Source: Kwoniella bestiolae CBS 10118
Lineage: Eukaryota; Basidiomycota; Tremellomycetes; Tremellales; Cryptococcaceae
Reading direction: 5' to 3'
DNA: 64,000 nt
NCBI RefSeq assembly: GCF_000512585.2
Contig: NC_089241.1
Location: 558,001-622,000 of the forward strand
In this document: piece after piece, positions 1-12,823 of the stretch
Layout: each line of letters opens with the position of its first letter
Position numbering within the stretch: position 1 is the stretch's first letter
Notes under the pieces: model-generated
The model's database searches: none
Seen by the model: the letters and a program-made list of their open reading frames with translations, nothing else
What the model was told of the DNA's origin: nothing
Translations under genes and position numbers: made by a program

Positions 1-593
1 CTTGCAAGATCTTGTTATTCGGATTACGAGAAGGATTCAAAAGGATGAGACCATGTCTTATAATAAAGGGCGCAGAGCAGCGAATCAATCATGAAAAAGC
101 AAACAAAGATGCGCAACAATCCCTAATTGCAGTGTAAAGCATCATCACCATCACTCACCTCGATCTGCTTTTCCACCTCGTGCCAGGCAGTATAAACACC
201 CGCGTTATGCCCTTTTCTAACGGCGAAGAACAAGTATCTCTGAGGTTGTCTTGAAGGACCAGCGTGGGGGATGGTAGGCTGAGGAGGTAATCTTGATACC
301 CTATAAGTAGATGAGGAGACGGTATAACTAGTCACAGACTGAGTGGGTGGTAATTCGAGCTGAGTTGAGAGTGAAAAGGAGGGTCGTTGAAAAGGAGTGT
401 TGGGTGTATTGGAGTCGAGTGATAAAGGTTCTGGTTCTAATTCTGATTCTAATTCTGATTCTAATTCTTCTTGCTGAGGGGTTGTAGATGAAAAGATGTA
501 AGCTCCTGGTGGTGAAGGATCGTCTGTACTAGTATCCATTGATAGTGATGGGTAAGGAGGGGACGTGATCATAGCTGTGATTGTTGTTGCCAT
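1..593 (-). CDS. RNase H1-like protein, N-terminal part (runs off the left edge)
   Basis: The first exon (593 down to 159) encodes 145 residues and ends at a clear donor, GAG|GTGAGT. Residues 1-115 are low complexity, rich in Ser, Pro and Thr, with an acidic repeat of LESE units. The last about 30 residues match the start of the caulimovirus-viroplasmin/RNase H1 hybrid-binding domain: an RYLFFAVRKGHNAGVYTAW-type segment with the conserved Gly and Trp. In this family the domain binds RNA:DNA hybrids and is followed by the RNase H catalytic domain, which removes RNA from hybrids in nucleus or mitochondria. The catalytic part is not in the window, and I could not place the acceptor of the first intron within positions 1-158. 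The ATG at 591-593 is the first in frame. A protein with only the hybrid-binding domain remains possible. Confidence 0.7.
432..475 (-). repeat. Short coding tandem repeat (Leu-Glu-Ser-Glu units)
   Basis: A 12-nt unit (attctgattcta on the plus strand) is repeated about three times inside the first exon of the RNase H1-like gene. It encodes LESELESELEPE, an acidic stretch in the disordered N-terminus. Such in-frame minisatellites change length without breaking the frame. Confidence 0.7.
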
Positions 594-2874
594 TTTCGTT
601 TAATGCTTATGCAGGGTTTGATGGATGGTAATGAACGTGCTGTGAGTGCTATCACTAAGTGATAGCTGAAACAAATGGTCCTGTCCGTAGTGTCGTTTTA
701 AACCGGTCCTAGCGTAGGTACTACTGGTAATCCCTTCCGCCGAGTGAGGAATACCAATGATCAGGGTATGTAATATATACCCCAAGAAACCAAGACTGCG
801 GATCAAAGCAAAGCAAGAAGAATGATCTTTGTGTGTGTGTGTGTTGTATGTATGGGATGTCGGCAGGGGATGAGGATGCAAAGGCAGGGGACAAGAGAAT
901 GATGATTTGATGATACCGACGATCAGTGCGTCAAAGTGAGATTGAAAAGGCGTTTGATGCGGTATTGGTTGTGGTCGTGTGAAAATTGTCGAAAAGAACG
1001 TTGAAAGGTTGAAAAGATAAACGATCGTCGATATATGTTGATATGGATGTTTCTATTTTTGAAGATAGATGCAGTACGACCAGTCAATTCGCAAACATTA
1101 AAGTAAGAACAAGAGGTACACAGTAGTCGTATATGTTTAGCACTGAGTGATAAGGGGGAAGTTTTGGATTGCGAATATTTGGGTTTCGGCTTCCGGTGAT
1201 TATCGAAATGTACGTTGTCGTTGTCAATTACTACAGTTACCGTATCACCAAAGTTGCCAGTCGAGATCTAAAGGTAGGTTGGATAATTATGAGAATGTGA
1301 ATGCGTGGTGTCAGGATAGATTATACAATGGTAGTCTCAATGAGTGGATGGATAATTGAGAACATTCAGTTCACTGGAATAAGCATCTCTCTTTGTTATT
1401 GTCTGTCTTCCTTCATGCACGCGACACGATGATACACCAAATGAATGCATGGTACCCAGTCTGGCCTGGCCTTACATTACCCTCGACCATTCACCAAAGT
1501 GGAGCGAAGAAGGGTTCATGCCGTTGTCGTTGGGCATACTGTGTGCTTTCTAGAACCTGCATCCGCCTTCATAGCCTCAATCCACCTTGGCAGCTACTCA
1601 GAAAGCTTTCTTTCCTTCTCTTCGTATCCAACCACCGTTCAACGAAAAAGGGAGAACCGTCCAATCTTCCCTTGGCCCCACACCTAACAGAAGACCTCAA
1701 CCCCCTAAAAACAAAAATTTGACCCAGCGACACCTTCCGACCCAAACTTTTATTACCCGTTCTCGTAAGAGTCACGACATATGATACTGTACCCCCCTAA
1801 AAAGTGGTTATCGGAGATGAACCCAACCATGAAGGAACAAGGAACGCAGCAGGACTGTTCGTCGTCGCTGGCTTACGTATAGATAAAGAGCGGAATGAAG
1901 TAACAAGCAAGGGAAGGGAAGGAATGTTTTAATTGTATTTTTAGATCAGGAAGCTCGACGCCAAACAACGCATCCCCCCCGAAAAATAACTTCCGATAAG
2001 TTCACCCATTCATTGTCCCTGAATAAGTGATATTCGAGAAAACTCTTTGTCGTCCCGTTTAATTATATTGTAGAGTAGAGTACTACCGCACCGTGCGGCA
2101 GACATCTGTCCACCCCAAATTTCTGTACGGTACAGGATAAGGAAGAGGCGTATATAAGCTTGATCGGCACGATTGTAACCTGAACTCAGATATGCGCGTC
2201 TATAGTCTATCTATAGCAGTCCGACGTTACTAGATTCTCACTTCAATGAAGCATCACCAACAGCACTAACAGTCAACGAATGCTTCTCCTGTTCACGACC
2301 AAAGCTGTGCTATCAATTACGATACATCCATTTTTATCTATACTTCTCCCCTGATTGAAAACCCCTCACACGTCAGGTCGCATCATCGCCGCGGATGTTG
2401 AGCTCTGTGAGAACGTCGTGTGTCTTGGCCTTACCCTTAAAAGCCACACCCTAATGGTTTCGCTCTCGGCGGTATGGTGTCGGTGTCGCGTGGGAGCACA
2501 GGTTTCGCCTTGCGTCCACGCTTGGTAGGTAAGGTGGGCAGGGTTCATTCAGTTTGCTCAAACAAGTTTCCGTGTAGCTTTGACTTAACGATGTGACACG
2601 TTTACGCGTATTGGACTGTATGCTAGGTGTGCAAGTGAGAGGTTATACTTCAGTGGACCGAGAATGCATATCTTGGAGCCTTCGAACGATGACTGGCCGG
2701 TCATTGTGCAAGAAGAGGGTTTGATCACACGCGAGAAATGCATGTTCGACGTACATAGTATATGATGTATCAGAACCAAATTCCAGCGACCAGTCAAGTA
2801 ACTCATGATACCCCTCAGATCAATAACTTAACAACTTTTCATCATTCCCTTCTTTCTGCCTCATCTCATACCAA
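594..2874. other. Long intergenic region between two divergently read genes
   Basis: No open frame here has recognisable protein features or a convincing exon series. The short frames on both strands lack conserved motifs, and some begin with GTG or TTG. The right part must hold the 3' UTR of the MFS gene and the left part the promoter of the RNase H1-like gene, including a (GT)n tract near 830-845. A TATATAAG box sits at 2151-2158. About 2.3 kb is long for this gene-dense block, so a non-coding transcript is possible but not demonstrated. Confidence 0.5.
2151..2158 (+). promoter_or_regulatory. Orphan TATA-box-like element
   Basis: A TATATAAG octamer lies in a region with no recognised gene. 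About 110 nt downstream there is a CACTAACAG string that looks like a branch site plus acceptor. No long reading frame follows on the plus strand. It could drive a non-coding or very small transcript, or be chance. Confidence 0.25.
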
Positions 2875-5101
2875 TTACAAAGCATATACGAATCTTGGAT
2901 TCTTAATATCCGTCAAATCCTGGAAATCACTCAACAGCTGATCCTCAGACTCCAATTCCGCCTTGTTTCGTTCATACTCCTGAGCCTTCTTGACATTCAA
3001 ATGACGGAGGTACTGTTCATCGAAACCATTAGCAGACCATCCAGATACTCAATACTTCTTGAAGACATGGGTCACTTACAAGCCAGAAGAGACCGATCAG
3101 AACGAGGGCAGCGGAATAGCACACTAACATCGCTACTACCCCTCCGACGTATAGTGGTGCTTGTTTGGTCAAGAATGTTTGAGGGCCGATCTACAGTACA
3201 GTTCACACCCCTCAGTCAGCTCCGTTACGAATGATGAGATGAATAGTGGGACATACGATATTGCCCACACAGTATCCAATGTAACTCATAGCGTATACGG
3301 TGAGTTTCTTGGTATATCCACCGGTGTTCGCGTACATCGATCCCATCATCACGATGTATGGGCCCCTGTATCACTGGTCAGCCTCGTGCTTGACGCAACT
3401 TTATATAATCACCAATAAGTGTAAGTGAGCTTAGACACTCACCAGTACATATAACACAAGTAGAGGTACAGCAACGCAACTGAATCTCTCTTCAACTTGT
3501 ACAGCAAGACAGTCCCGATCAGGGGCAACACACACGACCCCATCGCACTGAGATGTCGTTTACCGGTTTTGGTCGCTACCCATCCCCAGAAGAAGGAGGA
3601 TAGCCACGAGACTAGACCCGTCGGTATACCCAGGAGGAGGGTGGTTTGAGTAGAGAATCCCAGTGACTTGACGACGATTGAGTTGAACCTGTTGCGGGGT
3701 CAGACCCACTGTACACACGACACCTGATACAACGAAGCTGGGGGGGAGGCTTACCCTACAAGCGCACCGTTCGGTACATTGAGCGAGATATTGATGAAAA
3801 AGTAAAACCAAGTCTTGGGATCAAGGAACGCCTCGATGAATTGATCGACTTTAAACGTCTTGTTCTCTATACCTGTATGATTATCTTGCATCCGTCTGGT
3901 GGCTATCACCCTTTGTCTGAGAGATAACCATCTAGCCTTGGTGGGGTTGGCAGGTAGGAATCCCCATAGGAGGAAAGACCATCCGAGGGTGAGGGCGCCG
4001 ACGATCAGGAAGAGAAGTTGCCAGCGCGCTACGGCGTGGCCTTTGTAGTTCCATGCTGCCACTGCGAAGATTCCGTTGGTGAGGCTGAGTCGAGCAATCG
4101 GTCAGCGACGAAATTTGTGATATGATCTACCAATGATCGCTTGATATCTTGATTTGGAGAGGTCCACTCACGATGATACAGTGGAGAAGATGAATGCCGT
4201 CCTGATGGGTTGTTCGTCTCTTGTCCACCACATCGATACCTGATGACACGATACAACGATATCATCAGTCTCATGGACTCTACGCGGGATGAATCGTGAA
4301 TGTTCGCAACAGCTTACGATCAATCCCAATCCAGCAAAGATGACAGATTCGAACACCCCCAAGAGAATACGAACCACCATGACCTGCGCATAATTCTTGC
4401 AGGCAGGAAGACAGAGCGTGATGATTCCCCAAATAGTGACGTTGGCGGAACTATCACCAATTTCCCATCAGCTTCTCCGCTCGACTTTGGACAAGCAAGT
4501 GGGTCAGACCAACATGTAAATGTGAGGCGGTAATCTCTGCATCAACATCAGAGAGGGGATGATAGCTGCGATGGCGCCGAAGTAGATGGCAGCGGAAGTA
4601 AGTGAATATTGTTGGCCGACGAGGTGGGTGTCTTCTCGGAAGCCCATTACGGCCGCAGTGGCCAAAGAGACTTTATCGACTGACCCGAGCACTGCGGAGA
4701 ATTATACAACACATTCAGTGACTCACATGGGAAGCATCGGCGAACGAAGGAGAGAGGGAGAGAAGGAGACAGCCACCCACTCATAGCTACACCAAGCAGG
4801 GGAACCATGATCCAATCGACTTTCAACAGAAGCCTCTTCTTCTCCGCCACTTCCATCGGAGCAAGCAGCTCATCAGCGTCTGGGCGAGTCGCCACCCTGC
4901 AACCATTTCCCAATCAGCTCATCTCGTCAACAACAGAGGGAAAGGACGGACGACGGTAACTCACTCAGCAAGGAACGCAGCAGCCTCATCATCCCTCTTG
5001 GAATCTACATGATGATTCTCATGCACCTCACTCGCCCGAGCCAATGGCACCTGGGTTTTCTCGTCGTCGTGCAGGTTATGTTGATCTTGCAAGTGTGACA
5101 T
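2875..5101 (-). CDS. MFS transporter, allantoate permease (Dal5/ACS) family
   Basis: This is a multi-exon gene encoding a 12-helix-type major facilitator of the anion:cation symporter family, which in fungi imports allantoate, ureidosuccinate, dipeptides, nicotinate or related organic anions at the plasma membrane. Visible family features are a hydrophilic N-terminus (MSHLQDQHNL...), the start of helix 1 (LLLKVDWIMVPLLGV), the SVDKVSLATA loop, helix segments such as AAIYFGAIAAIIPSLMLMQR, and a central AFIFSTVSS..LTNGIFA region followed by WQLLFLIVGALTLGWSF. The C-terminus reads NPRFVYAL and stops at 2875-2877. I chose the ATG at 5099-5101. An in-frame ATG at 5168-5170 would add 23 polar residues. 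Introns interrupt it near 4970-4915, 4775-4695, 4518-4450, 4315-4235, 4165-4085, 3755-3690, 3440-3370, 3255-3195 and 3065-3005. The substrate cannot be told from sequence. Confidence 0.85.
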
Positions 5102-5730
5102 CGTAGTGACTGTACTATGATGATTTAATGGGCTACGATTCGCTTCACTCTTCAGCATAGCGTCGATCATGTTTCGCCTCTTATATCCTTTCTCTACTCG
5201 ACGAGTACATCAGATGATAAGGCGATAACGTGATCCCGCGGGTTTCGCCAATCGTCCCCAGGGGTAAGCAGATCTGGAGTAATAAGGTAATAGTTGACCG
5301 CGGGCTAGTGTGCAAGAGACAGGCGTCAGGTGACCACCACTACAACTGGCGGTGGTATATTGTGAGTCTCCCCCACAATTTGATAAGCTTCTTACTTGCC
5401 CTCGGCTTGCTCTTACTCGGACGCGTCATGTTAGTGTCCTGCTTGACCCAATCTAGCAAGTGAATGGGCGGTGGCATATCATTTGAGTCTTTCCCGCAAG
5501 GTGTTGGTGATACCAACGTACCGGATATGCCGGTCGAGGTGTTGCTCTAGATCAATCAAGTATATTATCAATTGGATGCGAAATTCAAACACGAACCTGA
5601 CGAGATCAAGCTGCTACAGTACTCTCTGATTCCGTCGCCCCTCGGTATCTCTCTCAAAACTTGCCCAAAAGTCTTTGCATCATCTTTCTATTCTTTCTTT
5701 GTGACCCAAGTAAAGCACTAGAACCACACA
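5102..5730. other. Intergenic region, divergent promoters
   Basis: This stretch lies between the start of the MFS transporter gene (minus) and the start of the GAF-like gene (plus), so it should carry both promoters and 5' UTRs. I see no coding feature in it. Confidence 0.5.
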
Positions 5731-6412
5731 ATGTCAGCTCCCCACACCGAAATCTCCCGCCCAGAAGTGTCCGCCCCGAACCCACCAGAATTCGAGATCG
5801 TCGCTCAAAAAGCGAAACAAGTGAGTTCACGTACAAATACAACCCTCTCTCATACAAATTAAATATCAAGATCCAAAATCCAAGGTCCAAGGTCCAAGCC
5901 GAGATCCGATGAATTATGCTGCATGTATAGTCATTCGGATATATCAACTTCACAGTCCTCCAATGGATCAACGAGCGACACGCCCTCAAGCGAATATACT
6001 CTACTCATCCTGTATGTCCATCCGCAGCCAAGCCTTGGTCAGGACTGTATGACTCCCTCACTAATCTGTGATTTGTTATATGGAACGATAGGACAACTAC
6101 CCCGTAGGAGGCGAGAAAATCATGACCCGTAACGCCCCCTGGCCCACTACGGTCGTCGAATCCCGCCAACCCTACGCTTCGTGGAATATCGACGAGCTCA
6201 AATCTACTTATACAGATGCGCCGTGGCTTATCGAATTGGGAATTCATCAGACGATCTGCGTACCTATCTTCAATGAAGGGGGCCGGACGGTGGCGGCACT
6301 GAATTTCTCTGGAGGGAGGGATCAATATGATCACAAGATGCTGGAGGAGATGAAGGAGCTTGCTGAGAGGGAGGGGACGGAGGCGTTTAGAGCTTACATT
6401 GGGTGCAGATAG
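5731..6412 (+). CDS. Small GAF-like domain protein
   Basis: Three exons give a protein of about 160-165 residues: 5731-5820 (starting MSAPHTEISRPEV), about 5930-6010 (SFGYINFTVLQWINERHALK, ending CAT CCT|GTATGT), and about 6091-6412 (starting DNYPVGGEKIMTRNAPWP, ending YIGCR, TAG). The order of segments, with ELGIHQTICVPIFNEGGRTV followed by AALNFSGGRDQY, resembles the second half of a small-molecule-binding GAF fold. No catalytic residue or partner domain is visible, so a ligand or reaction cannot be named. The long helix at the end (HKMLEEMKELAEREGTEAF) is compatible with the C-terminal GAF helix. The GAF assignment rests on pattern only. Confidence 0.6.
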
Positions 6413-7011
6413 GTATTGTATGGAGGGTGTATGTTCAGATCTGTCATTACTCAGATCCCAACACATTGGTCTCGTTTATTGTAATTCACACATACATGCA
6501 CATGCAGATAGGTGATGCATCACAACCATGATGAGGGAGCAGGTAGGGAATCGTAATAACGTCATCATAGCTCATATCATCTAAATCAACTGAAAAACGA
6601 GATGGGATCGTGAAAGAGAGGGAAATGAAAAACAACAATATACAGTATTTTTGTGTACAGGTTCATAAACATGATGTAAGGTAGAGCACGATGAATGAAA
6701 GTGGGAGTATTCTACTTGTTCTTATACTGCGATGTGAGAAACGAAGATGAAATTGAGTATAATGAATTCGAGCTGATGTATTGAGTGGTCCTCGATGATT
6801 ACTTCTCGTACGAAAGATTACCATACCATGGTCTACCGTTGTGTATGGCGCGAGCGCAGTATCGCTGGGAGGAGTTCCTGGGATCTTGTTCAGGTACTGA
6901 TGGTGTTATCGACGAAATTGAGGAGATGTATCGTGTGAGTGAAGATAGTATCTGGATCGACTTTGTTATGAGCTGACCCAGATCCTCCTCCGGAAGTCTG
7001 TCATCCACACC
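6413..7011. other. Convergent intergenic region
   Basis: The region lies between the stop codons of the GAF-like gene (plus) and BCK1 (minus), so it holds two 3' UTRs. Short open frames near 6785-7008 are in opposite orientations over the same bases and show no protein features. Confidence 0.5.
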
Positions 7012-10000
7012 TCAAGCCTGCACCCGCTTAGCACCCCTCTTCGCCACCGCCTTCCCAATCTTACTATCCTTGAACGTCCAACTGGGGTCTTTATCGCGTA
7101 TGAACGGATGCTGAAGCAGGTCCTTCGCCATGGGCCTGTCCCTGGGATCGGTGGCAAGACATTGGGTATTCATGAAGTCCAGGGCGATGTCTGATAAGTG
7201 TATGTCGGAGGGCAAGGGCGGTCGAGCACGTTTGTTAAATAGCTACGATATCTTGTTAGCTCCACTGGACACATGACCATACAAAAGCTGCGTTGGCGAG
7301 CTTATCATGGAGAATAACGAAGCTGAGATTCAAGGAAGTGAAACATCCAACCCACCTCGAACATAGCCGCAACCTGCTCCATATCACCCCAAGGTCTCTT
7401 CCCAGACCACATCTCCAGCACGACACACCCCAGACTCCAGATATCCACTTTCCCAGAATAGGTCCGTTCAGAGAACGAATGGATCACTTCGGGTGCCATC
7501 CAGAATACCGAACCTTTCATATTGGTAGCTTGGCCGAATGAGTCGTATGCGTCGGCTGAGGTATAGTGGGCACATCAGCACAGTTGGAGATGGGCTGGAA
7601 AAGGTGAGCTTACAGGTTTGCTTGGAAATACCGAAATCGGATATCTTGCAAATACCTTGTGCATCTACCAGGATATTATCTCCTTTCAGATCCTATCAAC
7701 CACCACGATAGTCAGCATATACGACTTCACCGTCATATTCCCAATCGTGAACGGTATACTCACCCGGTGCCAGATATTCTTGGAATGCAGATAAGCCAAA
7801 CCTTCCAAGATCTGCTCGGTGAAGAACCTGACTAGTTGAGGTTCGAACCTAGCTTGGTTCGGTGTTCGATAGATAGAAGCGATCGTACCACCGGGGACAT
7901 ATTCGAGGAAACTGTAATCAACATATTGAACTCAGCTGATGCCAGTCATATGATACGTCAGGTTCACTCACATTGACAAATACTCTTCACTCGTCTCGTA
8001 CCCTAAAATCCAAAACATCAGCTTTCACTCTCCGTCTGAGGTGCTCAATCCCGTATGAGACTTATAAACCATGCCAAAAACAACCACGAAACTCACCAAG
8101 GTAAGCCACGATATTCCGATGTTCCAGATCCTTCAACAACTCGATCTCATCCCTCAGCGCTTTAACCATCCCCAGTTGTCTTTTATCATTCCTATCAGTC
8201 TCCGAAACGGGCAATTCAACCTGTTTAACAGCCATCATATCCCCCGTCGTGACGTTCAAAGCGATATACACTCTTCCATAGGACCCCTTCCCTATCAATT
8301 CACCTTTAACCCAATTCACCGTGCTCCCTCCTCCTGAGTTGGTGTCGCTAGCGGGTGATTCGGGGATGGGGGGGTTGATTTGACCAAGGGCAATCTTCGA
8401 TGGAGTTACCTCTACTAGTTTGTGGTCCCACATTTTCGAAGATCTTCTTTCCACCTTGACATTCCCACTCTGGTTTTGTGGCTTATCCCCGCCGTCGGCA
8501 TCAGGAATATTCTCATTGTTGAGATTATCATCCTGAGTTGTTTTCTTCCCACCAAAGAGACTCGACAGGTCACGAGATTGTCTCTGGAGGGTACGGCGCT
8601 TGTGGTCCGCAACTACCCTGATGGACCGTCTGTTCTCCAGTTTATTGAATTTACTTCTCATCATTCCGCTGAACCCACCAGATCCCGAAGTAGGTCGAGA
8701 AGGTTCAGGAGCGGGTGTGATAGACGAGGAAAGCTTTGACGGAGGTTGTTGTTGGAAGTTTTCCAAGATTGATGGTGATTCGCCAGCAGGGGTTGTAGGT
8801 GTAGATCCAGTACCTTGGACGATGGGTTGGTCCAAGTCGATCTTCGGAAAGACACGATCAAGGTTCTCGTATAGTTGTTCAGGTTCGGGTCTGAAATTCC
8901 ATTGGTTTGGATCCTTGGGTCTAGCGAATGATTTACCCCTTTTGACGCCTGATCCAGAAATCGATCCTTCATTTGTGCCCTCTGATTCTGTAGCGCTATC
9001 AGAGGGTGTCGTAGCAGAATGGATACCATCTGATAAGCTCAGCGCAGCGGTATTGACAATCAGGTTGGGTTTAGAAGGGGAAGGCCGAACAGCGTCGGAG
9101 CGAGAAAGGGTAGGCGGAGTACTTTGAGGCTTGGGAGCTGTTATCCATAGAGTAGCTTCATCTTCGTCGTTGGCCATTGGTCGAGCGGTGCCATTTCCTC
9201 CGGAGGATTGACTAGCAGCCTGGATCATATCCCTAATATGACCTTCCCAGACTCCAGCTCGAGCAGTATCGTTCGAATCTGTGTCTTCATTCTTACTGGG
9301 TCGAACAGTAGCGTCTGAACTGACCGTTCCAGCCACAGATAGGGTATCGGTATCGCTGCGTTTGTATCGATTCGCGGTAAGCCACGCAGATTCGGGTGAA
9401 TTGCTTGGATGATTATACGGAAGTTGCGATTCTCGATCGTCGCTGTACGCGGTACTTTCGCTAACACGTCGAGGCGTATCCATGATAGGGGTGACAGGTC
9501 GATGAGGCATAGAAGCAGAACCGCTCCTTGGTCTGTCCCATACGATGTTGGGCGAAGTTGGACCACTAAATCCTGGATGGTACGTTGCATGACCACCGTT
9601 TCGAGCAGTAACCGGCGGACTGAAGTCATCGTAGTATGTCGATGGTCTGCGGGGACCCATAGCGGTTTGAGGGGAAGTAGGTGGAGGCGGTGATCTGTCG
9701 TAATGAACGGTATTAGGTCTCGAAGCAGAAAGTGGAGGTTCTTGATCATCCCAACTAGGTCCACGGGTGGTTCTAGGCATCGTATTGAACCCTTGACGGT
9801 TCTGCCAATTGGTAGATGTTGCAGAACTAGGATGAGGAGACGGGAAGGGGATAGTGCCTGTTTCACCAACAGATATTTCAAGGGGTTGTACCCTCCCTGT
9901 GCCTGGGTGCGTAGGATCAGGATATCTTCCGTCATGCACACGATCGGTTGACGTGCTTCGATACGCATGAGCAGATGGCTGAGCGTTTCGTCGTTCAGCA

Positions 10001-12823
10001 TATCCACCAGGTTGAGGGGTCATAGCTGATCTATTAGGGAGGTTCGGGTAGGGTGGTCGGAATACACCCGACTGCTGAGAGAAGGGACGTAGGTTATCCA
10101 TTGATCGAACATTCTGGACCGTCGGTGGTGCTGTGAGGTGATCTCCACTTGATTCCCGACCGTAAGGCAGCGGTAGACGCTGTCGATTGTCGCCTCGGGA
10201 GGCTAGGGATCCACCTTGAGGAGCAGGAGTGGACCGACCGGTGACCTGTTGCAATCTCGGATCATTCAATCTGTCCTGAGCATGAGATGCTTCCTGATAA
10301 CCCGATGCAGGGAATCCACTTGGTCTTCGAGGCGGTAAATTAGGAGGGTAAGATAATTCAGGTGAATACTGGGTTTGAGGGGACTGATAGATAGGTTGAT
10401 TGACGGTACTACCCTGTCGATGAGGAACCGGTCCAGAGCCTTGACGAGGAGCTGACATCCTCGATCCCGGCCGTTCACCTGAAACAGGCACATGATAAGT
10501 CGCGGTTTCGTCCAAAGGTCTACCCATTTGAGCTTGACTTCTGTAAAATTCTTGTCTCGCTCGGCGATCATGGTCGAAAGTATGAAACCGATTCTCTCTC
10601 TCCCTCTCTTCCCTATGCTCGGCTTCCCAAGCCGCTCGAGCAGCTTCGACGGCCTGACGTCTGTCCTCCTCGCCACGTCGTTCCGCTTCACGTTGTTGTT
10701 CGGCTTCGACCTCGCGCTAAGCACACCGAGATTAGCATAGATGTTTCCTGATGAAATGAGGCCACTCACAGCTCGTGCCTCGTCCTCCGCAATTTGAGCT
10801 TCCTGCCTTTGCCTCTGCTCCTCTTCCATCTGCACCATCATCTCCCAAATATCCTTTTCCTCCTGCTGCTGCTTCCTTGCCATCTCTTCGTCCTGCTGTA
10901 ACTGATACTTCCTACGCTGCTCTTCCTGACGCTGAGCTTCGATCTCTTCCTGCTGAAACTGCATAATCAGAGCCCGAGTTTCAGGATCCATGTCATTATC
11001 GATGCTCAGGCCTAGACCAGCATTGGAAGGACGACTGGGACCCGCTTGACTATTATCCAAGAAAGGGTCTTGATGGCTTTGCTGGCTTGACGAGCGAGAT
11101 ATGGGGGTCGGTGTGAGGTGACGTATTTGAGGTTTGGGGAACGCCTCGGCCACGGAAGGTGAAGCAGGATGGTTAAGATCATGATATCGACTAGAAGGGG
11201 AAGACAACGAGAAGTTATCGCGAGGTTGAGAGGGCACAGCGAATGTGGGAGGTGGTGTTGGCAGTGCAGGTGATGAAGCTGTTATGGGTGATCTTGAACT
11301 TCCACTTGATTTCCCTACTGCTCTCCTATTTCTCTTCCCGCTGAGTTCTTCCGCCTCTGGGCCTAAATCGCTCCAATCACTTGCACTGAGATTACTCCTA
11401 TCCACGATTTCCCCACTTGCACTACTGAGACTACCTTCTTTCGAATGACGAGAGGATGGTCTATTGAGCAAAGCATGAGGAAGATCGGTGGTGATAGGTG
11501 ATATCCCCGCCCGACGATTATCTGCTGCGGAGCGGTACGGTGTATAATCGCCTTGAGCAACTACGGGGGGTATGACTGATGCTGCGGAAGAGGTGGGGAC
11601 ATTGGTCTGCTTGACCAAGAATTTGAGCGTCGCTCTCGAATCTCCCTGAGACTGACAGAGATGGAGGAGAGCGGCAGGTAGAATAGGGATATCGTCTGCC
11701 GGTTCTCCGATCTCTGTACGGTACATAGATAACGTGGGATGTTCTTCGTCGCGTATGCGCAGCTGTATAAATGGGTCAGCACCACATTCGACCAGCCCTG
11801 GTCAGGAAAAATCGGGCTCACCTTTGAGAATACCTTTTCCCTTATCCCCTCAGACGTGTGAATACCAGTAATATCCACCAGATGAAACGCTTCATTATCC
11901 GTTGTGACCTGCAGTCTAACCTGATGCGAATGTGTCGAGCCCGATCGATCTCTAGTTGACATCCCCACACTAATTATACTTCCACCAGCTTCACTTCCCG
12001 CCGTAGGACTAAGCGTATCTTCAGGACTAGACACGCGATTCTGCGTGAAGTGCTGATGCACATTTGGCGGTAAGGCATGATGGAAAGATGCACCTGAGGG
12101 CGACCGATTCTGAGGAGACTGCGTAGAGATAGGAGGAGAAGGTAAGGGAGGTAAAGGAGGTAATGCCCGAGAAGGCGAGTGTTGTTGAGGTGCAGATCCA
12201 GATGAATTCGTTCGAGGTTCATGAGACGGCCTTATAGGCTGTTCTGTGACGGGAGTTGTGAATGCTCTGCGTAGATGTCGTTCGGGCTGAGGTGGAGGTT
12301 GAGGAGGGACTGGTGAGATTTCTGGATGATGACCATAGGTCGTAGATCCACCTATATTGGTGTTTAGAGGGTTCTTTGTGATGGGTTTGGGAGTGGGGAT
12401 GGAAGGCTGAGGATTGGGACTGGGGAATGAGGAGACGGTCGGTAGAGGTGAAGATGAGGGAGCAGGTATGGAAGGTAAATGACCTTTTATCGATAGCGTC
12501 GGTGAATTAGGTTGCTGTTGCTGTATAGGTATAGAAGTTGATGATGATGAAGATGAAGATACAGCATTTCTGTTGTAGCTTGAATTGGATGTTATACTGA
12601 CTGGGGATATTGTCGCTGTGGGTGATTTTTGAGAATGATTACCTGGTTTTGAGGGTGAATCTTCATCATCTGAATTATCTGGATTGGCAACAAACAGTCC
12701 AGGTATCACACCTGCCCCGACACCCCTTTTCCTCGCCCCCAAAGGCCTACGTGGTGGATTAGGGGTTGGCGTGGATGGCCCAGCTTGGGTGGTTATATGC
12801 AATGAGGGGTGTGGGTTTGTCAT
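7012..12823 (-). CDS. BCK1: MAP kinase kinase kinase Bck1 (cell wall integrity pathway)
   Basis: This is a very large protein, roughly 1,700 residues, with a C-terminal Ser/Thr kinase domain. The glycine loop GKGSYGRVY, catalytic Lys in MMAVKQVEL, HRD in NIWHRDLKGDNIL, DFG in KISDFGISK, and activation segment MKGSVFWMAPEV are all visible. The protein ends KRGAKRVQA. The first half is disordered and Pro/Ser/Gln-rich. It contains a folded segment at roughly residues 300-410 (LQVTTDNEAFHLVDITG through RATLKFLVKQ) that looks like a ubiquitin-fold RA/RBD, followed by a Glu/Gln-rich coiled coil (about 10650-10960). In fungi Bck1 acts below protein kinase C and phosphorylates the Mkk MAPKK. The in-frame ATG at 12821-12823 (MTNPHPSLHI) is the first true ATG: upstream there is only a TTG, then a stop. 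Introns include 11822-11763 and about 10768-10717, plus several in the kinase domain. Confidence 0.93.

Noticed and set aside
1393..1784. Overlapping open frames of 65-109 codons on both strands
   Set aside because: They start with TTG or lack features, overlap each other on opposite strands and show no conserved motif.
7838..7850. tRNA B-box-like string (gttcgaacct)
   Set aside because: It lies inside the kinase-domain coding region of BCK1, and no A-box or acceptor stem is found at the right distance.
8600..9127. 175-codon open frame on the plus strand
   Set aside because: Antisense to BCK1 coding DNA, without any recognisable motif and starting inside the gene.
9225..10007. 260-codon open frame on the minus strand
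   Set aside because: It overlaps the BCK1 coding exon in a different frame of the same strand; composition is that of a shadow frame, with no domain.
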